64,000 nucleotides of DNA from Blautia sp. (GTDB lineage: Bacteria > Bacillota > Clostridia > Lachnospirales > Lachnospiraceae): the NCBI GenBank assembly GCA_029257805.1, contig JARIAR010000009.1:62001-126000 (forward strand), written 5' to 3'. The position numbers and the translations under genes are program-made. Position 1 is the first letter of the stretch, and every line of letters begins with the position of its first letter. The notes beneath the pieces were generated by a model. That model had not been told where the DNA came from and made no database searches. It worked only from the letters and a program-made list of their open reading frames with translations. This document shows, one piece after another, positions 34,044 to 42,643 of the stretch.

Positions 34044-36104
34044 TTACGAATTATTAATGGAATCTGATAAATAGTTGTTTAAAACCACATGTTCTATCTG
34101 ATTTTTTAAGGATATAATTCTGCATTTCGTTCCAAGATTTTCGAGCACCATACATACACCAAAGGTAGCATGATACACCAAACTGTTTTTTGGAAAACCT
34201 CCTGTTCTTGCATTTCTATTTTGGGGTTCCATGACTGGCTGTCTAGATTCCATCTCTTTAATAAAACGGGAACGACTCTGCATTCTGGAATATAAAATAG
34301 TCAAGTCATTTTTAGCCCTGGTAATGGCCACATAAAAAAGTCGGCGTTCTTCCTCCAAATCATATATTTTTCCGTTTTTTTCAAAAGGAATCTTTTTTTC
34401 GTTACAGTCTATAATAATTACTTTTTCCCATTCCAACCCCTTAGAACGATGCATCGTAGATAAACATACCCCATTTTTTTCCTGTGACTGAAGTGCAATT
34501 TTCCGCTTATATATATACTGTTGCCATTCCTGCATAGTCCCAAACTTTTTCGAATCTTCCACAAAAATATCTAAAATTTGCTTTATTTCGAGGAAATCCT
34601 GGTTCATAGCTTTTGCATACTGCATAAGAAAAATCTTATATCCAACGTGTAAAAGCAAATATTCTAGAAAATCCGAAATGGAAAGCTTACTCATCTTGGA
34701 CAAATCTGAAAAAAGCCGATGAATCTGTTCCTGCTTCTTTCTTCTTTTCCATTCCACTTCCTCAGAATTGGTAGCTATAAGCATAGCCTTTTCTGTAAAA
34801 TCTGATGCTTTCCTCAAAACAGATCCAAGGTATCTGTTCGGATGGTTCACCACTTTTTCAATATCTTCTTTTTGATAATTTCCATATGCCACCCGATAAT
34901 ATGCCATAATGTCTGCCCATATCCAGCTATCGTAAGAATCTGGTATCTGTTCCATAGAAAAATAAGGGATTCCATTTTTAAACAGACTGTTTGCTATGAG
35001 TTCCGCCTGTGAATTGTTCCGATATAATATCGCAATTTCTGAATAAGAACATTTACTGGATTTTATTTCTTTTACTACATAATCTCCCTGCAATTTTCTG
35101 TTTTCTACTCCCAATACCCGCAATCTTCCTTGTCCTTCGCGACTGCATCGAAATTCTTTCGCGAACCGTTTACTATTACTCTGAATCAAATTGCCTGCAT
35201 TTTCGATAATTATCGGAAGGCTACGATAATTCTTACTAATTCGAAAAATCTTTGCTTCTGGAAAATCTTTTGGAAAATTAAGCATAATATCCGGACACGC
35301 TCCACGAAACTGATAAATGGACTGGTCATCATCTCCTGCCACGCATAGATTCCGATGTTTTTCAGATAATTTGTATATAATATCCTTCTGAAGCATATTG
35401 GTATCCTGATACTCGTCTACCTGTATAAAGTCCCACATATTCTGCAGAATATTGCAAACCTGCCTATCGTTACAAAGAAGTGCATATGCATCTAAAAGCA
35501 TATCGTCAAAATCAATCTTTCCAGATTGTTTTTTCCATTGTTCATACTTTTCGGCCAATTCCAAAAAAGTTTTTGATGACAAATCTTCCGGTTTTACATC
35601 ATTTAAAGAAATCCTGTTATTTTTGGCAGCACTGTATTGGGTAAAAAAACTATTTACTGTTTTTTTCGCATCATTTATTTCTTTATATTTACGAGCGACA
35701 TTCATTAAATAAAATCTCGCCTCTGATTCTTTCACTATACTATCTCCTGATAACCCGGCATAATTGTACAGAATACGAAGACACAGTGCATGGATTGTGC
35801 AAAATGTAATTCCGCAATTTTGACCGTACTTTTTAAAATATTTTTTTCCCATTTCATCGGCAGCAGCTTTCGTAAAAGTGAGCATAAGTATTTTAGATGG
35901 ATTTATGCCCGTCTCTATCATTTTATGTATTCGCCTCAGTAATGTCGTTGTTTTTCCACTTCCAGGACAGCTTATCAATATACATGGATCATAAATATGG
36001 GCAATCGCCCGTTCCTGTTCTTCATTTCTTTCAATCTCTCTCATGTTTTTATACGGGATTCTCTCCCGCTCCTCCTTCCTGGATAATCCTCTTTTTATTT
36101 GCAT
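34044..36104 (-). CDS. UvrD/PcrA-type superfamily 1A helicase
   Basis: 686 residues. P-loop SCPGSGKTTTLLRRI near residue 50, Walker B VDEYQDTN near 230, motif III GDDDQSIYQFRGA, and motif VI-like YVAITRAKNDL near 600. The C-terminus has a Tudor-like segment (LVYHATFGVCMVLENLGTKC) as in PcrA/UvrD, which contacts RNA polymerase or initiators. It probably unwinds element DNA during replication or transfer, like PcrA for rolling-circle plasmids. A dispersed palindrome lies 63 bp upstream. The ribosome site is weak. Confidence 0.92.
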   Translation of the reverse strand: MQIKRGLSRKEERERIPYKNMREIERNEEQERAIAHIYDPCILISCPGSGKTTTLLRRIHKMIETGINPSKILMLTFTKAAADEMGKKYFKKYGQNCGITFCTIHALCLRILYNYAGLSGDSIVKESEARFYLMNVARKYKEINDAKKTVNSFFTQYSAAKNNRISLNDVKPEDLSSKTFLELAEKYEQWKKQSGKIDFDDMLLDAYALLCNDRQVCNILQNMWDFIQVDEYQDTNMLQKDIIYKLSEKHRNLCVAGDDDQSIYQFRGACPDIMLNFPKDFPEAKIFRISKNYRSLPIIIENAGNLIQSNSKRFAKEFRCSREGQGRLRVLGVENRKLQGDYVVKEIKSSKCSYSEIAILYRNNSQAELIANSLFKNGIPYFSMEQIPDSYDSWIWADIMAYYRVAYGNYQKEDIEKVVNHPNRYLGSVLRKASDFTEKAMLIATNSEEVEWKRRKKQEQIHRLFSDLSKMSKLSISDFLEYLLLHVGYKIFLMQYAKAMNQDFLEIKQILDIFVEDSKKFGTMQEWQQYIYKRKIALQSQEKNGVCLSTMHRSKGLEWEKVIIIDCNEKKIPFEKNGKIYDLEEERRLFYVAITRAKNDLTILYSRMQSRSRFIKEMESRQPVMEPQNRNARTGGFPKNSLVYHATFGVCMVLENLGTKCRIISLKNQIEHVVLNNYLSDSINNS

Positions 36105-36166
36105 TATAACTCTTTTTTATATCTTCTTTTCTTCAGATGACAAAAAAGAGAAAACAGATGCCTTTC

Positions 36167-36188
36167 AAAACGAATTATAATTCGCTTT
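36167..36188 (+). repeat. Dispersed palindrome copy 4 (variant)
   Basis: AAACGAATTATAATTCGCTT core, two differences from consensus, upstream of the helicase gene. Confidence 0.75.
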
Positions 36189-36215
36189 AAAAAATCAATA
36201 TATCCCATACAACAA

Positions 36216-36242
36216 AAAAGCCGATGCTTGACACCGGCTTTT
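36216..36242 (-). terminator. Terminator of the large helical surface-protein gene
   Basis: AAAAGCCGGTG pairs with CATCGGCTTTT, followed by T-run on the minus strand. Confidence 0.8.
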
Positions 36243-36253
36243 CTTCTTATTGT

Positions 36254-39067
36254 TTATTTTTTTCTTTTCTTAATCTGCAAATAAATAAAATACCCGATTG
36301 TGCCAAATCCAATTAAGCAGATACCTACATTCTTGGCAATTTTCCAACCATTTTCATCTCCGGTTTTTACGGTATTTACCTGATCTGTTCCTTTTTCCTT
36401 TGCTTCTGCTGCAAGCAATTCTGCCTGTTTCTTTTCTTCTTCGCTAGAAGGATCCTCACTAACCTTATTCAATTTCTGCAATAAGCTTTTTCCCTCTTCC
36501 AAATACGCCTGTATCTGTTCTTCAGTTGTCGCACTCTGAATCTTGTTTGAGTATGTTGCGATCACTTTCTGTGTGTTGGCATTATCAACAGTTGCCGTAT
36601 TTACCAACTCTTGAATTGCCGCTTTCTTTATATCATCAAAATTATTCTTTTCAGAAGAAAGAGAATGAATGGCTTCCTCTGCTTGTGTATAAATCTGATT
36701 CATAACTTCCTCACTGGATGCAGAATTGATATTATCTTTTGCTCTTAATATGATCTCGTCTGCTTTTGCCTGGTTTTCTGCAGTCCATGAAACAGAATCA
36801 TATAATGTATCTAATCTTTCCTGATACTTCTTTCTTAACCCAGAAAGATTGGCTTCTTTAAATGCAGACATTGCTTCCTTATAAATTTGGGTAATTTCAT
36901 CCGCAGATTCCGCATTCATAATAGAATTTTTTGCATTTGCAATAATACTCTGACATTCAGAATTTACATTGCCATTAAGTAGCTGTGACAATTTTTCAAT
37001 ATATGCTGTCTTTTTAGCAGCAAGCGTCTTATCTTTGGTATATTCTTCTGTAGCAGTTTTGACGTCCTGAACCGCTTTTTTGTAAATTTCGTTCAATGCT
37101 GTCTCATCTTTACAAAAATCAACATCTGTCTTTGCGGCATTAATAATACCAGAAAGAATCTCTCGCAAATCTTTATCATTTTTAGAAATAAGCGCATCCA
37201 ATTTTTCTTTCATTGCATTCTTTTTCTCTCCAAAATCTTTTTGCGCTTCACTTTCTTCTTTTAATGCATCAACCTTTTTCCGAGCTTCTGCCACAACCTT
37301 TTGAATCTTCTCTTCCGTATCTACTGATTTCAGCTCATTTTTGGCTGCTTCAATAATCTCTTCTACTTTTTCCAGAAGAAGTTTATTCTCAATATTTTTC
37401 TTTAAAGAATTCAATTCTTTTTCTGCCACTACTTTTTTCTCAAAAAGAGAATCCTGGCTTTCTAATTCTTTGAATTCTTTCAAAGCAGTTTCTCCGCAGA
37501 TATACATATCTTTTCTGCTGTGAGCTGCTTCCAGTTTATCTAAGAAAAGAGTTTTCAACTTATCCGCCTCTTCGGCAATTGCCATTCCGGAAAATTTTTC
37601 TGCTTCTGAACGGATTTTTTCTGCAATATGTCCTTTATATGTACCATCGCCTGATGTCTGAATAGAATAAACGGCTTCTTCTATGTAGGATACAGTACCT
37701 TCTTTATTTTCTGTAGCTTTAGACACCAGATAATCAAATAAACCATTATCTGTTTCTTCGGTAGCAATTGCCTTCAAATCACTTATAACGGCTGCAACTG
37801 CAGAAGCTGATTCTTCATCCAAAGCACTTTTTAAATCAGAAAAAACTTTTCCGGAAATTGTTTTAACCGCGATAACAGACTCTACTGTGTGTGCATCATC
37901 CAGCTCTTCTTTCAAGATACCATATATATCTTCTTTTATCTGAGAATCTGATAAAATAGAACTCTTATCTGCATCCATTTTTTTCTGTACTTCCTCTTTC
38001 AAACGCTTCACTGTTTCCTCGTTTCCATTGGAAATGTCCGCCAGTTCTTTTAAGGCTTCATTACATATTTTATGGATTGAGTCCGAATTTTCTGCTTTTT
38101 CAAGCATTTTTTTAGCGGTATCGTATAGTTCTTCCGCATATGTCTTTAACTCCGGAACTTCAAAAGATAAAGTATCCCAATACTGCTCAAGAGTATCAAA
38201 TGCCTTTTTTCTTTCTTTTTCCAACTCTTCCTTATCATTCAATTCATTCCACTTCGATTTTATATCTTCCAAAATATTATTAATAGATTCCACATTTTTA
38301 CAGGATAATAATTCTACTTCTTTCGTCATAAGGTACTGTTCGAATTCGGTTTTTCTTTCGCCTGTGAAATTGCTGTAATCCATAGACTTGATCTGTGCAA
38401 CAGCTGATTCAATCGCTGTTTTTAATGCTTCCTCATCTCCTATATCCGGGTTTTCTGGTACTTCAGTTGGATCTGGATTTTCCGACAATCCTGGATCTTT
38501 ATCTTCAGGGAACGTAGTTTTTACATATTCTCGAAGTACTTCAACTGTTTCTGCCGTATCAATTTTTTCTACTGATTCCACATCCGCAAGATTAATAGCG
38601 ATCATTTTGTAATATTCTTTTAAGGTTTCCAGATAAGAATCCGGTGTCGTACATGCAGTACAGAACACGTTGATCAGCGCTTCGGTTTCTGGATTCAAAC
38701 CTTCTAACTCATTTCGGTAATCTTCCAAAAGACCACTAAGAAGTTCCGGAGTAGAGGAAAACGCCAGAGCCTTTTCTTTAATTTTTGTTTTCATAGGTTC
38801 TGTATTTTCTCTAAAATCCTCTTCACTGACCATATTGACGATAAGATCTACCAGCATTTCATACTCTTCTGGCGATTCTGTATTTTCAGAGTCTCCTTCG
38901 TTTCCGGAGTCTTCCCCATTCCCAGTAGTTTCATTTTCATCGGTTCCGGTTTCTTCAACACTGGTCTCTGCTATAGCAGTCTGCTCCGTTTCTGCAAAAG
39001 CAACTGTAGGCATTGCCGTACAAAGTGCAAGGCTCATCAACAATGAACTTACATATTTTTTCTTCAT
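36254..39067 (-). CDS. Large helical surface protein with TVKTGD-type wall anchor
   Basis: 937 residues. Signal peptide at 1-25 (AFAETEQ cleavage region), an acidic low-complexity stretch to about 65, then some 800 residues of three-helix-bundle-like repeats (SADEITQIYKEA, SSEEVMNQIYTQA, VDTEEKIQKVVAEA), similar in style to FIVAR/GA modules of adhesins. The C-terminus has NTVKTGDENGW, a hydrophobic helix and KKRKK. It is probably attached to peptidoglycan by a sortase that accepts this motif. The ribosome site GCAGGA is modest, and a short leader ORF with a much stronger site lies upstream. Confidence 0.75.
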   Translation of the reverse strand: MKKKYVSSLLMSLALCTAMPTVAFAETEQTAIAETSVEETGTDENETTGNGEDSGNEGDSENTESPEEYEMLVDLIVNMVSEEDFRENTEPMKTKIKEKALAFSSTPELLSGLLEDYRNELEGLNPETEALINVFCTACTTPDSYLETLKEYYKMIAINLADVESVEKIDTAETVEVLREYVKTTFPEDKDPGLSENPDPTEVPENPDIGDEEALKTAIESAVAQIKSMDYSNFTGERKTEFEQYLMTKEVELLSCKNVESINNILEDIKSKWNELNDKEELEKERKKAFDTLEQYWDTLSFEVPELKTYAEELYDTAKKMLEKAENSDSIHKICNEALKELADISNGNEETVKRLKEEVQKKMDADKSSILSDSQIKEDIYGILKEELDDAHTVESVIAVKTISGKVFSDLKSALDEESASAVAAVISDLKAIATEETDNGLFDYLVSKATENKEGTVSYIEEAVYSIQTSGDGTYKGHIAEKIRSEAEKFSGMAIAEEADKLKTLFLDKLEAAHSRKDMYICGETALKEFKELESQDSLFEKKVVAEKELNSLKKNIENKLLLEKVEEIIEAAKNELKSVDTEEKIQKVVAEARKKVDALKEESEAQKDFGEKKNAMKEKLDALISKNDKDLREILSGIINAAKTDVDFCKDETALNEIYKKAVQDVKTATEEYTKDKTLAAKKTAYIEKLSQLLNGNVNSECQSIIANAKNSIMNAESADEITQIYKEAMSAFKEANLSGLRKKYQERLDTLYDSVSWTAENQAKADEIILRAKDNINSASSEEVMNQIYTQAEEAIHSLSSEKNNFDDIKKAAIQELVNTATVDNANTQKVIATYSNKIQSATTEEQIQAYLEEGKSLLQKLNKVSEDPSSEEEKKQAELLAAEAKEKGTDQVNTVKTGDENGWKIAKNVGICLIGFGTIGYFIYLQIKKRKK

Positions 39068-39114
39068 GCTTTTCCTGCAGGAAAGATTTTCCCTGCCCCT
39101 CTCCTTTCTTTCAA

Positions 39115-39156
39115 TTATTTAATCTGCAATTTTTTCCAAACTTCATTTCCCAGCAA
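39115..39156 (-). CDS. Possible 13-residue leader peptide
   Basis: TTG start 5-6 nt after the very strong site GGGAGGTGATAA; 13 codons then TAA, 47 bp before the large surface-protein gene. Only the ribosome site supports it. Confidence 0.3.
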   Translation of the reverse strand: MLGNEVWKKLQIK

Positions 39157-39229
39157 ATTATCACCTCCCTGTATAATACCAATCATTCAAAATTTTCCTG
39201 ACAAAAGAAGATCAATTATAATATGCAAA

Positions 39230-39272
39230 AATGGCAAAGGAAGAACTAACGAATAGTTTTTTCCTCTGCCAT
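39230..39272 (-). terminator. Terminator of the gene at 39280
   Basis: ATGGCA.AGGAA...ACT pairs with AGT..TTCCT.TGCCAT, followed by TTTTTG on the minus strand. Overlaps a CATATT match (39220-39225). Confidence 0.65.
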
Positions 39273-39279
39273 ATAGTCT

Positions 39280-39654
39280 TTAATTATTCAATGCTTCGGC
39301 AAAAGCATCTAAAAGTGATAACGCAAATGGATTCTCTGAATACTGGCTACGCACATATGGAATTCCCATCCCATTTGTACTCACTGCTGCTTTATAGCAT
39401 GTACCAAAAATCTGCTTTGCATCCTCATAAGTTGGGGTGTAATTGTGCTTTCCAAATCCCAGATTTCTTCCCGGCACAATACAGGCTTTGATAGAAGCGA
39501 GTACCAGATTTTGTAAAAAACTGTCTTCATCAAAAGAACAACATAATTCATGCCATCTTTCAAAATCTGTCTCCGTATCCTCCATATCAAAAACAGGGTT
39601 AAAATAACACTGTACAAAATACTTCGTTTCTTTTACAACCTCCTGCATAGTCAT
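39280..39654 (-). CDS. Hypothetical protein
   Basis: 124 residues, soluble, acidic, with aromatic-rich helices (FERWHELCCSFDEDSFLQNL). No family recognised. Strong local signals: GGAG 8 nt before the ATG, a CATATT box, and its own terminator. It forms a single-gene unit. Confidence 0.65.
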   Translation of the reverse strand: MTMQEVVKETKYFVQCYFNPVFDMEDTETDFERWHELCCSFDEDSFLQNLVLASIKACIVPGRNLGFGKHNYTPTYEDAKQIFGTCYKAAVSTNGMGIPYVRSQYSENPFALSLLDAFAEALNN

Positions 39655-39662
39655 GCAATCTT

Positions 39663-39693
39663 CTCCTTTCGTTTTTTTATTAGCATGAATATG
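39663..39693 (-). promoter_or_regulatory. CATATT box plus AAAACGAAAGGAG block
   Basis: CATATT (complement of 39688-39693), 12 nt, then AAAACGAAAGGAG. Confidence 0.5.
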
Positions 39694-39721
39694 CTATTTA
39701 ACATGAAAGGGTAAAAATCTG

Positions 39722-40468
39722 TCACTTTCTGATATTTTTCTTTCTTCCACACATGACACATGTCGAAAAAGAAAAAAACATGGAAGCAATATAAATCAAT
39801 GCTCCGGCAGATAAAAGTAGTAGAAATAACATTGCTGCTACAAATAAAAATATTTCATATCGTACTCTTTTACTTCCGCGTTTTCGGTATAAAGACATCC
39901 AGAATGCACCAATTGAGATTCCGAATAACCCCCACAAGAATAACCCGGAAAGACTTATTTGCAAACAAGTCGGAACACCTGCATGTATATTACTCAAAAA
40001 AATAGTATTTTTAATAGAACGGTGTATGTTCTGAAGATACAAATTCATATTTCCGCATGAATGTTCCACTTTCTTCCAGTCTTCTTCTCCCATACAGTAA
40101 ATAATTTCCCTTATATTTTTTCCATATTCTTTTTTCAATCCCAAAGCACTCAAAAATTTTTCCTGACTGGAATCCCCCGCTAGCACAAACTCTGCATTAT
40201 CTAAAATATTTTCGAGCCTTGGAACATTTTCTGTAAAATTTCGACATATATATTCTGCAACACTTACATTCATGGCTATCAATGCAGCTAATACCCAGAA
40301 TACATATTTTCTATACTTCTTCTTTTTTGAAATACGAAGTATGATTGTAAAAAACACTCCAGAAAAACATCCTAAAACGAAGAGAATAACCCAAACATTA
40401 TGTATGTTCAGGAAGCTATAATCCATAATCCAACAAAACCAAGAAAAAAAGCGTTGTATTGCACTCAT
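39722..40468 (-). CDS. Four-helix membrane protein
   Basis: 248 residues from the ATG at 40468. Hydrophobic helices at about 13-45, 50-70, 160-185 and 200-235, with a hydrophilic loop of about 80 residues between the second and third. The C-terminus ends in CVMCGRKKNIRK. Not recognised. It starts 1 bp after the parB stop, so the two are co-translated. Could be a membrane partner of partition or conjugation. Confidence 0.65.
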   Translation of the reverse strand: MSAIQRFFSWFCWIMDYSFLNIHNVWVILFVLGCFSGVFFTIILRISKKKKYRKYVFWVLAALIAMNVSVAEYICRNFTENVPRLENILDNAEFVLAGDSSQEKFLSALGLKKEYGKNIREIIYCMGEEDWKKVEHSCGNMNLYLQNIHRSIKNTIFLSNIHAGVPTCLQISLSGLFLWGLFGISIGAFWMSLYRKRGSKRVRYEIFLFVAAMLFLLLLSAGALIYIASMFFSFSTCVMCGRKKNIRK

Positions 40469-40469
40469 A

Positions 40470-41807
40470 TTATATTCCCAACAGTGGATTAATAATGTCC
40501 GCAATCTCTTTCATGCTTTCTCTCATGCCCTCTGGGATAAAGCCCTTTTTTCGTAAATCCGGAAAATAAAACTTTGCCAGACTTCTGACAATAGAATTTA
40601 TGTAAACTCTTTCCATATCTGTCATAATTCCCTTATCCTCAATTCGACTAAACCAGCTTATGGCATCAAGAGCTGACATCTCATCAGCATCTGTTAGAGA
40701 TGCTGTTGTGTTTGAATATCCGGAATTTTCATTTCCTCTTTGGAATCTTCCGTATTCTTTTGTCCCCAACTCTTCAGAAGCATATTCGCCTTCCGGATAA
40801 TATTCTTCTGACTGATTATTTTCTTCATGCTCAAATCCAGATTCTTCGAATTCATCTTCAGGATTATAAAGGCTCGGCGCGTAATCAGACGGATTAAAGT
40901 CTGCAGGAATCTGAATACGAATACCTTGAACGTGTGATTCTGATTTTTCATCATCTGCATTGGGAAATGTTTTTGTTTCAGAAGAATCAAGAATATTTTC
41001 GGAAACCGCCTTTGGAGTTATATCATCTCCTTGCACATCCGATGCCATTTCTTTCGTCCGCCACTGATTTTGTGACTGTTCTTCGGTGTTAATTGTCAAA
41101 CTATCGCTATCCGGAATTTCATTCGCATTTTCTTTCTCAGCGCTTTCCATTTTCTTTCTTTTTCTGTAATTATTCAAAACAGATTCTGGAATAGAGCCAT
41201 TTGCGTCAAAATATTCCTTAAGTTCTTTCTGGGCATCTTCATCCAAATGAGAGATGATGGAAGCAGTATCTATTGTCATTTTCTTCTCATCCACAGCCTG
41301 TACTATCCACGGTGCTGCAGATGTCGCTACGAAAACAACTTTTTGTGTTTGCCGAGAGCCAACCCCAAGTTTTTTAGACATAATTTCAATCAGCTTTTTT
41401 GCAGAAAAGGCTGGATCATCTTCAAATTTTAACTTATAAAGATCGCATAATGTTTTGACCTTCTCTAAATATGTTTCCTGCAAATTTCGATTGTGGATAT
41501 TCTGCTCATAAATAATTATTTTTTCATCTATATCCGAAAATTTATTCGTTTCATAAATTTCGCATCTGACGCCATCTTCAAACCAGTTTGCATATCCTAA
41601 CTGTCTTCCATGTCCGATAGCTGTATAACGGCGTTCTCCGCCCAATAGAAGATACGTTCCATCGCCATTGGGTTTTACAACCAAAGGCTGTAATAATCCG
41701 AACAGCCGAAGACTTTCGGTTAGTTCCTCTATATCATTGACAGGAAAATCATTCAGCTTACTCGGAATGATTTTTTCGTAAGGTATATATTTTTCTACAC
41801 TACTCAT
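40470..41807 (-). CDS. ParB/Spo0J-type partition or regulatory protein
   Basis: 445 residues. The N-terminal ParB nuclease-like/CTP-binding region shows IPYEKIIPSKLNDFPVND, LLQPLVVKPNG and GGERRYTA (about 5-75). An HTH region (SKKLGVGSRQTQKVVFVA) lies near 145. A disordered acidic middle is followed by a helical C-terminus. It could bind the dispersed palindromes and segregate the element. No ParA is next to it in the window. The ATG overlaps a TGA as TTTGATGAG, the vestige of coupling to the small gene upstream, now separated by an IS-type remnant that leaves a poor ribosome site. Confidence 0.8.
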   Translation of the reverse strand: MSSVEKYIPYEKIIPSKLNDFPVNDIEELTESLRLFGLLQPLVVKPNGDGTYLLLGGERRYTAIGHGRQLGYANWFEDGVRCEIYETNKFSDIDEKIIIYEQNIHNRNLQETYLEKVKTLCDLYKLKFEDDPAFSAKKLIEIMSKKLGVGSRQTQKVVFVATSAAPWIVQAVDEKKMTIDTASIISHLDEDAQKELKEYFDANGSIPESVLNNYRKRKKMESAEKENANEIPDSDSLTINTEEQSQNQWRTKEMASDVQGDDITPKAVSENILDSSETKTFPNADDEKSESHVQGIRIQIPADFNPSDYAPSLYNPEDEFEESGFEHEENNQSEEYYPEGEYASEELGTKEYGRFQRGNENSGYSNTTASLTDADEMSALDAISWFSRIEDKGIMTDMERVYINSIVRSLAKFYFPDLRKKGFIPEGMRESMKEIADIINPLLGI

Positions 41808-41819
41808 CAAATTGTTAGC

Positions 41820-42154
41820 GGCGGAAACCCCTGACTTTAGTCATGGGGAGAAGCCGCTTCCCTCCTATCTCTTTGTATTTTTCCTTCCTATTCAAAATAG
41901 TGGCTATATCGTTTGAAAGCCACTCAGACATTGTGATAGGTCTGTAAGGGGCCCTTCCCTAATGTTATTCTAGGGTTTCTATGCGTACAGCACTGTTCCT
42001 GTCCCTCAGAACTAACCATACGTCGCAGAGCGGTAGATTAGGGCCACACGTCCGCCGGTGCCTATACATTCCTGAATAACGTAGCACTCGAAGCACTTAG
42101 GGTAGTCAGTAAGGACTTTCACACCCCCCGGCTTTAGCCGTGGGGATTACTGAT
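41820..42154. mobile_element. IS200/IS605-type remnant without transposase
   Basis: Bounded by two hairpins in the same orientation: GCGG/CCGC plus CCCC...GGGG with loop-side CTTTAG (41821-41857), and CCCCCGGCTTTAGCCGTGGG with a final G (42125-42145). These are the style of IS200/IS605 ends. The about 270 bp between them has no ORF, so tnpA and tnpB are both missing. The interior is structured-looking and GC-richer than its surroundings, as in an omega-RNA-bearing end or a PATE/MITE derivative. It lies between the 43-codon ORF and parB. Confidence 0.6.
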
Positions 42155-42265
42155 ACTCTTTAATTCTTCACGCCATTCCATCTCCCTTCTTTCTTTTCCT
42201 GCAGCAACAAGGGCCCACAGAAAAAAGGAAATAAGAAGGATTATACAAATACATCCCAAAATCAT
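42134..42265 (-). CDS. Small single-helix membrane protein, C-terminus altered by the IS remnant
   Basis: 43 residues from the ATG at 42265, with AAGAAGG 8 nt upstream. MILGCICIILLISFFLWALV forms one membrane helix, followed by a charged tail, AGKERREMEWREELKSIS. The last four residues (NPHG) and the stop come from the IS605-type hairpin. The original gene probably ended in TGA overlapping the parB ATG. Confidence 0.5.
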   Translation of the reverse strand: MILGCICIILLISFFLWALVAAGKERREMEWREELKSISNPHG

Positions 42266-42332
42266 CAGCTTAACCTTCTTTTCTCGTATTATGAACCAAT
42301 CTTTTCTTTTTTTCCGCCCAGATGAAGAAAAA

Positions 42333-42584
42333 TTAAGTATCTGAAATCTGGACAGAGTTCTGCAACAGCAAACGCAGATATTTTAAATTCTGCATTTCCT
42401 CTTCATCCGCTGGTTCAGAATGATTTGAATCAATCCACAGCAGAAAAGGCAGATATTTTTTTAAATCTTTTTCTGCATATTTTTTTATATCTTCTATGTC
42501 TGGAATATAATCACATTCCAAATTTACAGAATCCAATTTTTCAAGAAGTTGATCAAATTCCAGACTCGAAAGAACTACTTTCAT
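42333..42584 (-). CDS. Hypothetical small acidic protein
   Basis: 83 residues, acidic and helical (KYAEKDLKKYLPFLLWIDSN). GGAG lies about 10 nt before the ATG; no CATATT box, but a dispersed palindrome is 38 bp upstream. Not recognised. Confidence 0.55.
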   Translation of the reverse strand: MKVVLSSLEFDQLLEKLDSVNLECDYIPDIEDIKKYAEKDLKKYLPFLLWIDSNHSEPADEEEMQNLKYLRLLLQNSVQISDT

Positions 42585-42621
42585 ACATCTATATCTCCTT
42601 TCACCAAAGTATCATGTCTTC

Positions 42622-42643
42622 AAAACGAATTAAAATTCGTTTT
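42622..42643 (+). repeat. Dispersed palindrome copy 5
   Basis: AAACGAATTAAAATTCGTTT plus one A and T (22 bp). Its last base is the first base of the recD2 stop triplet. Confidence 0.9.
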
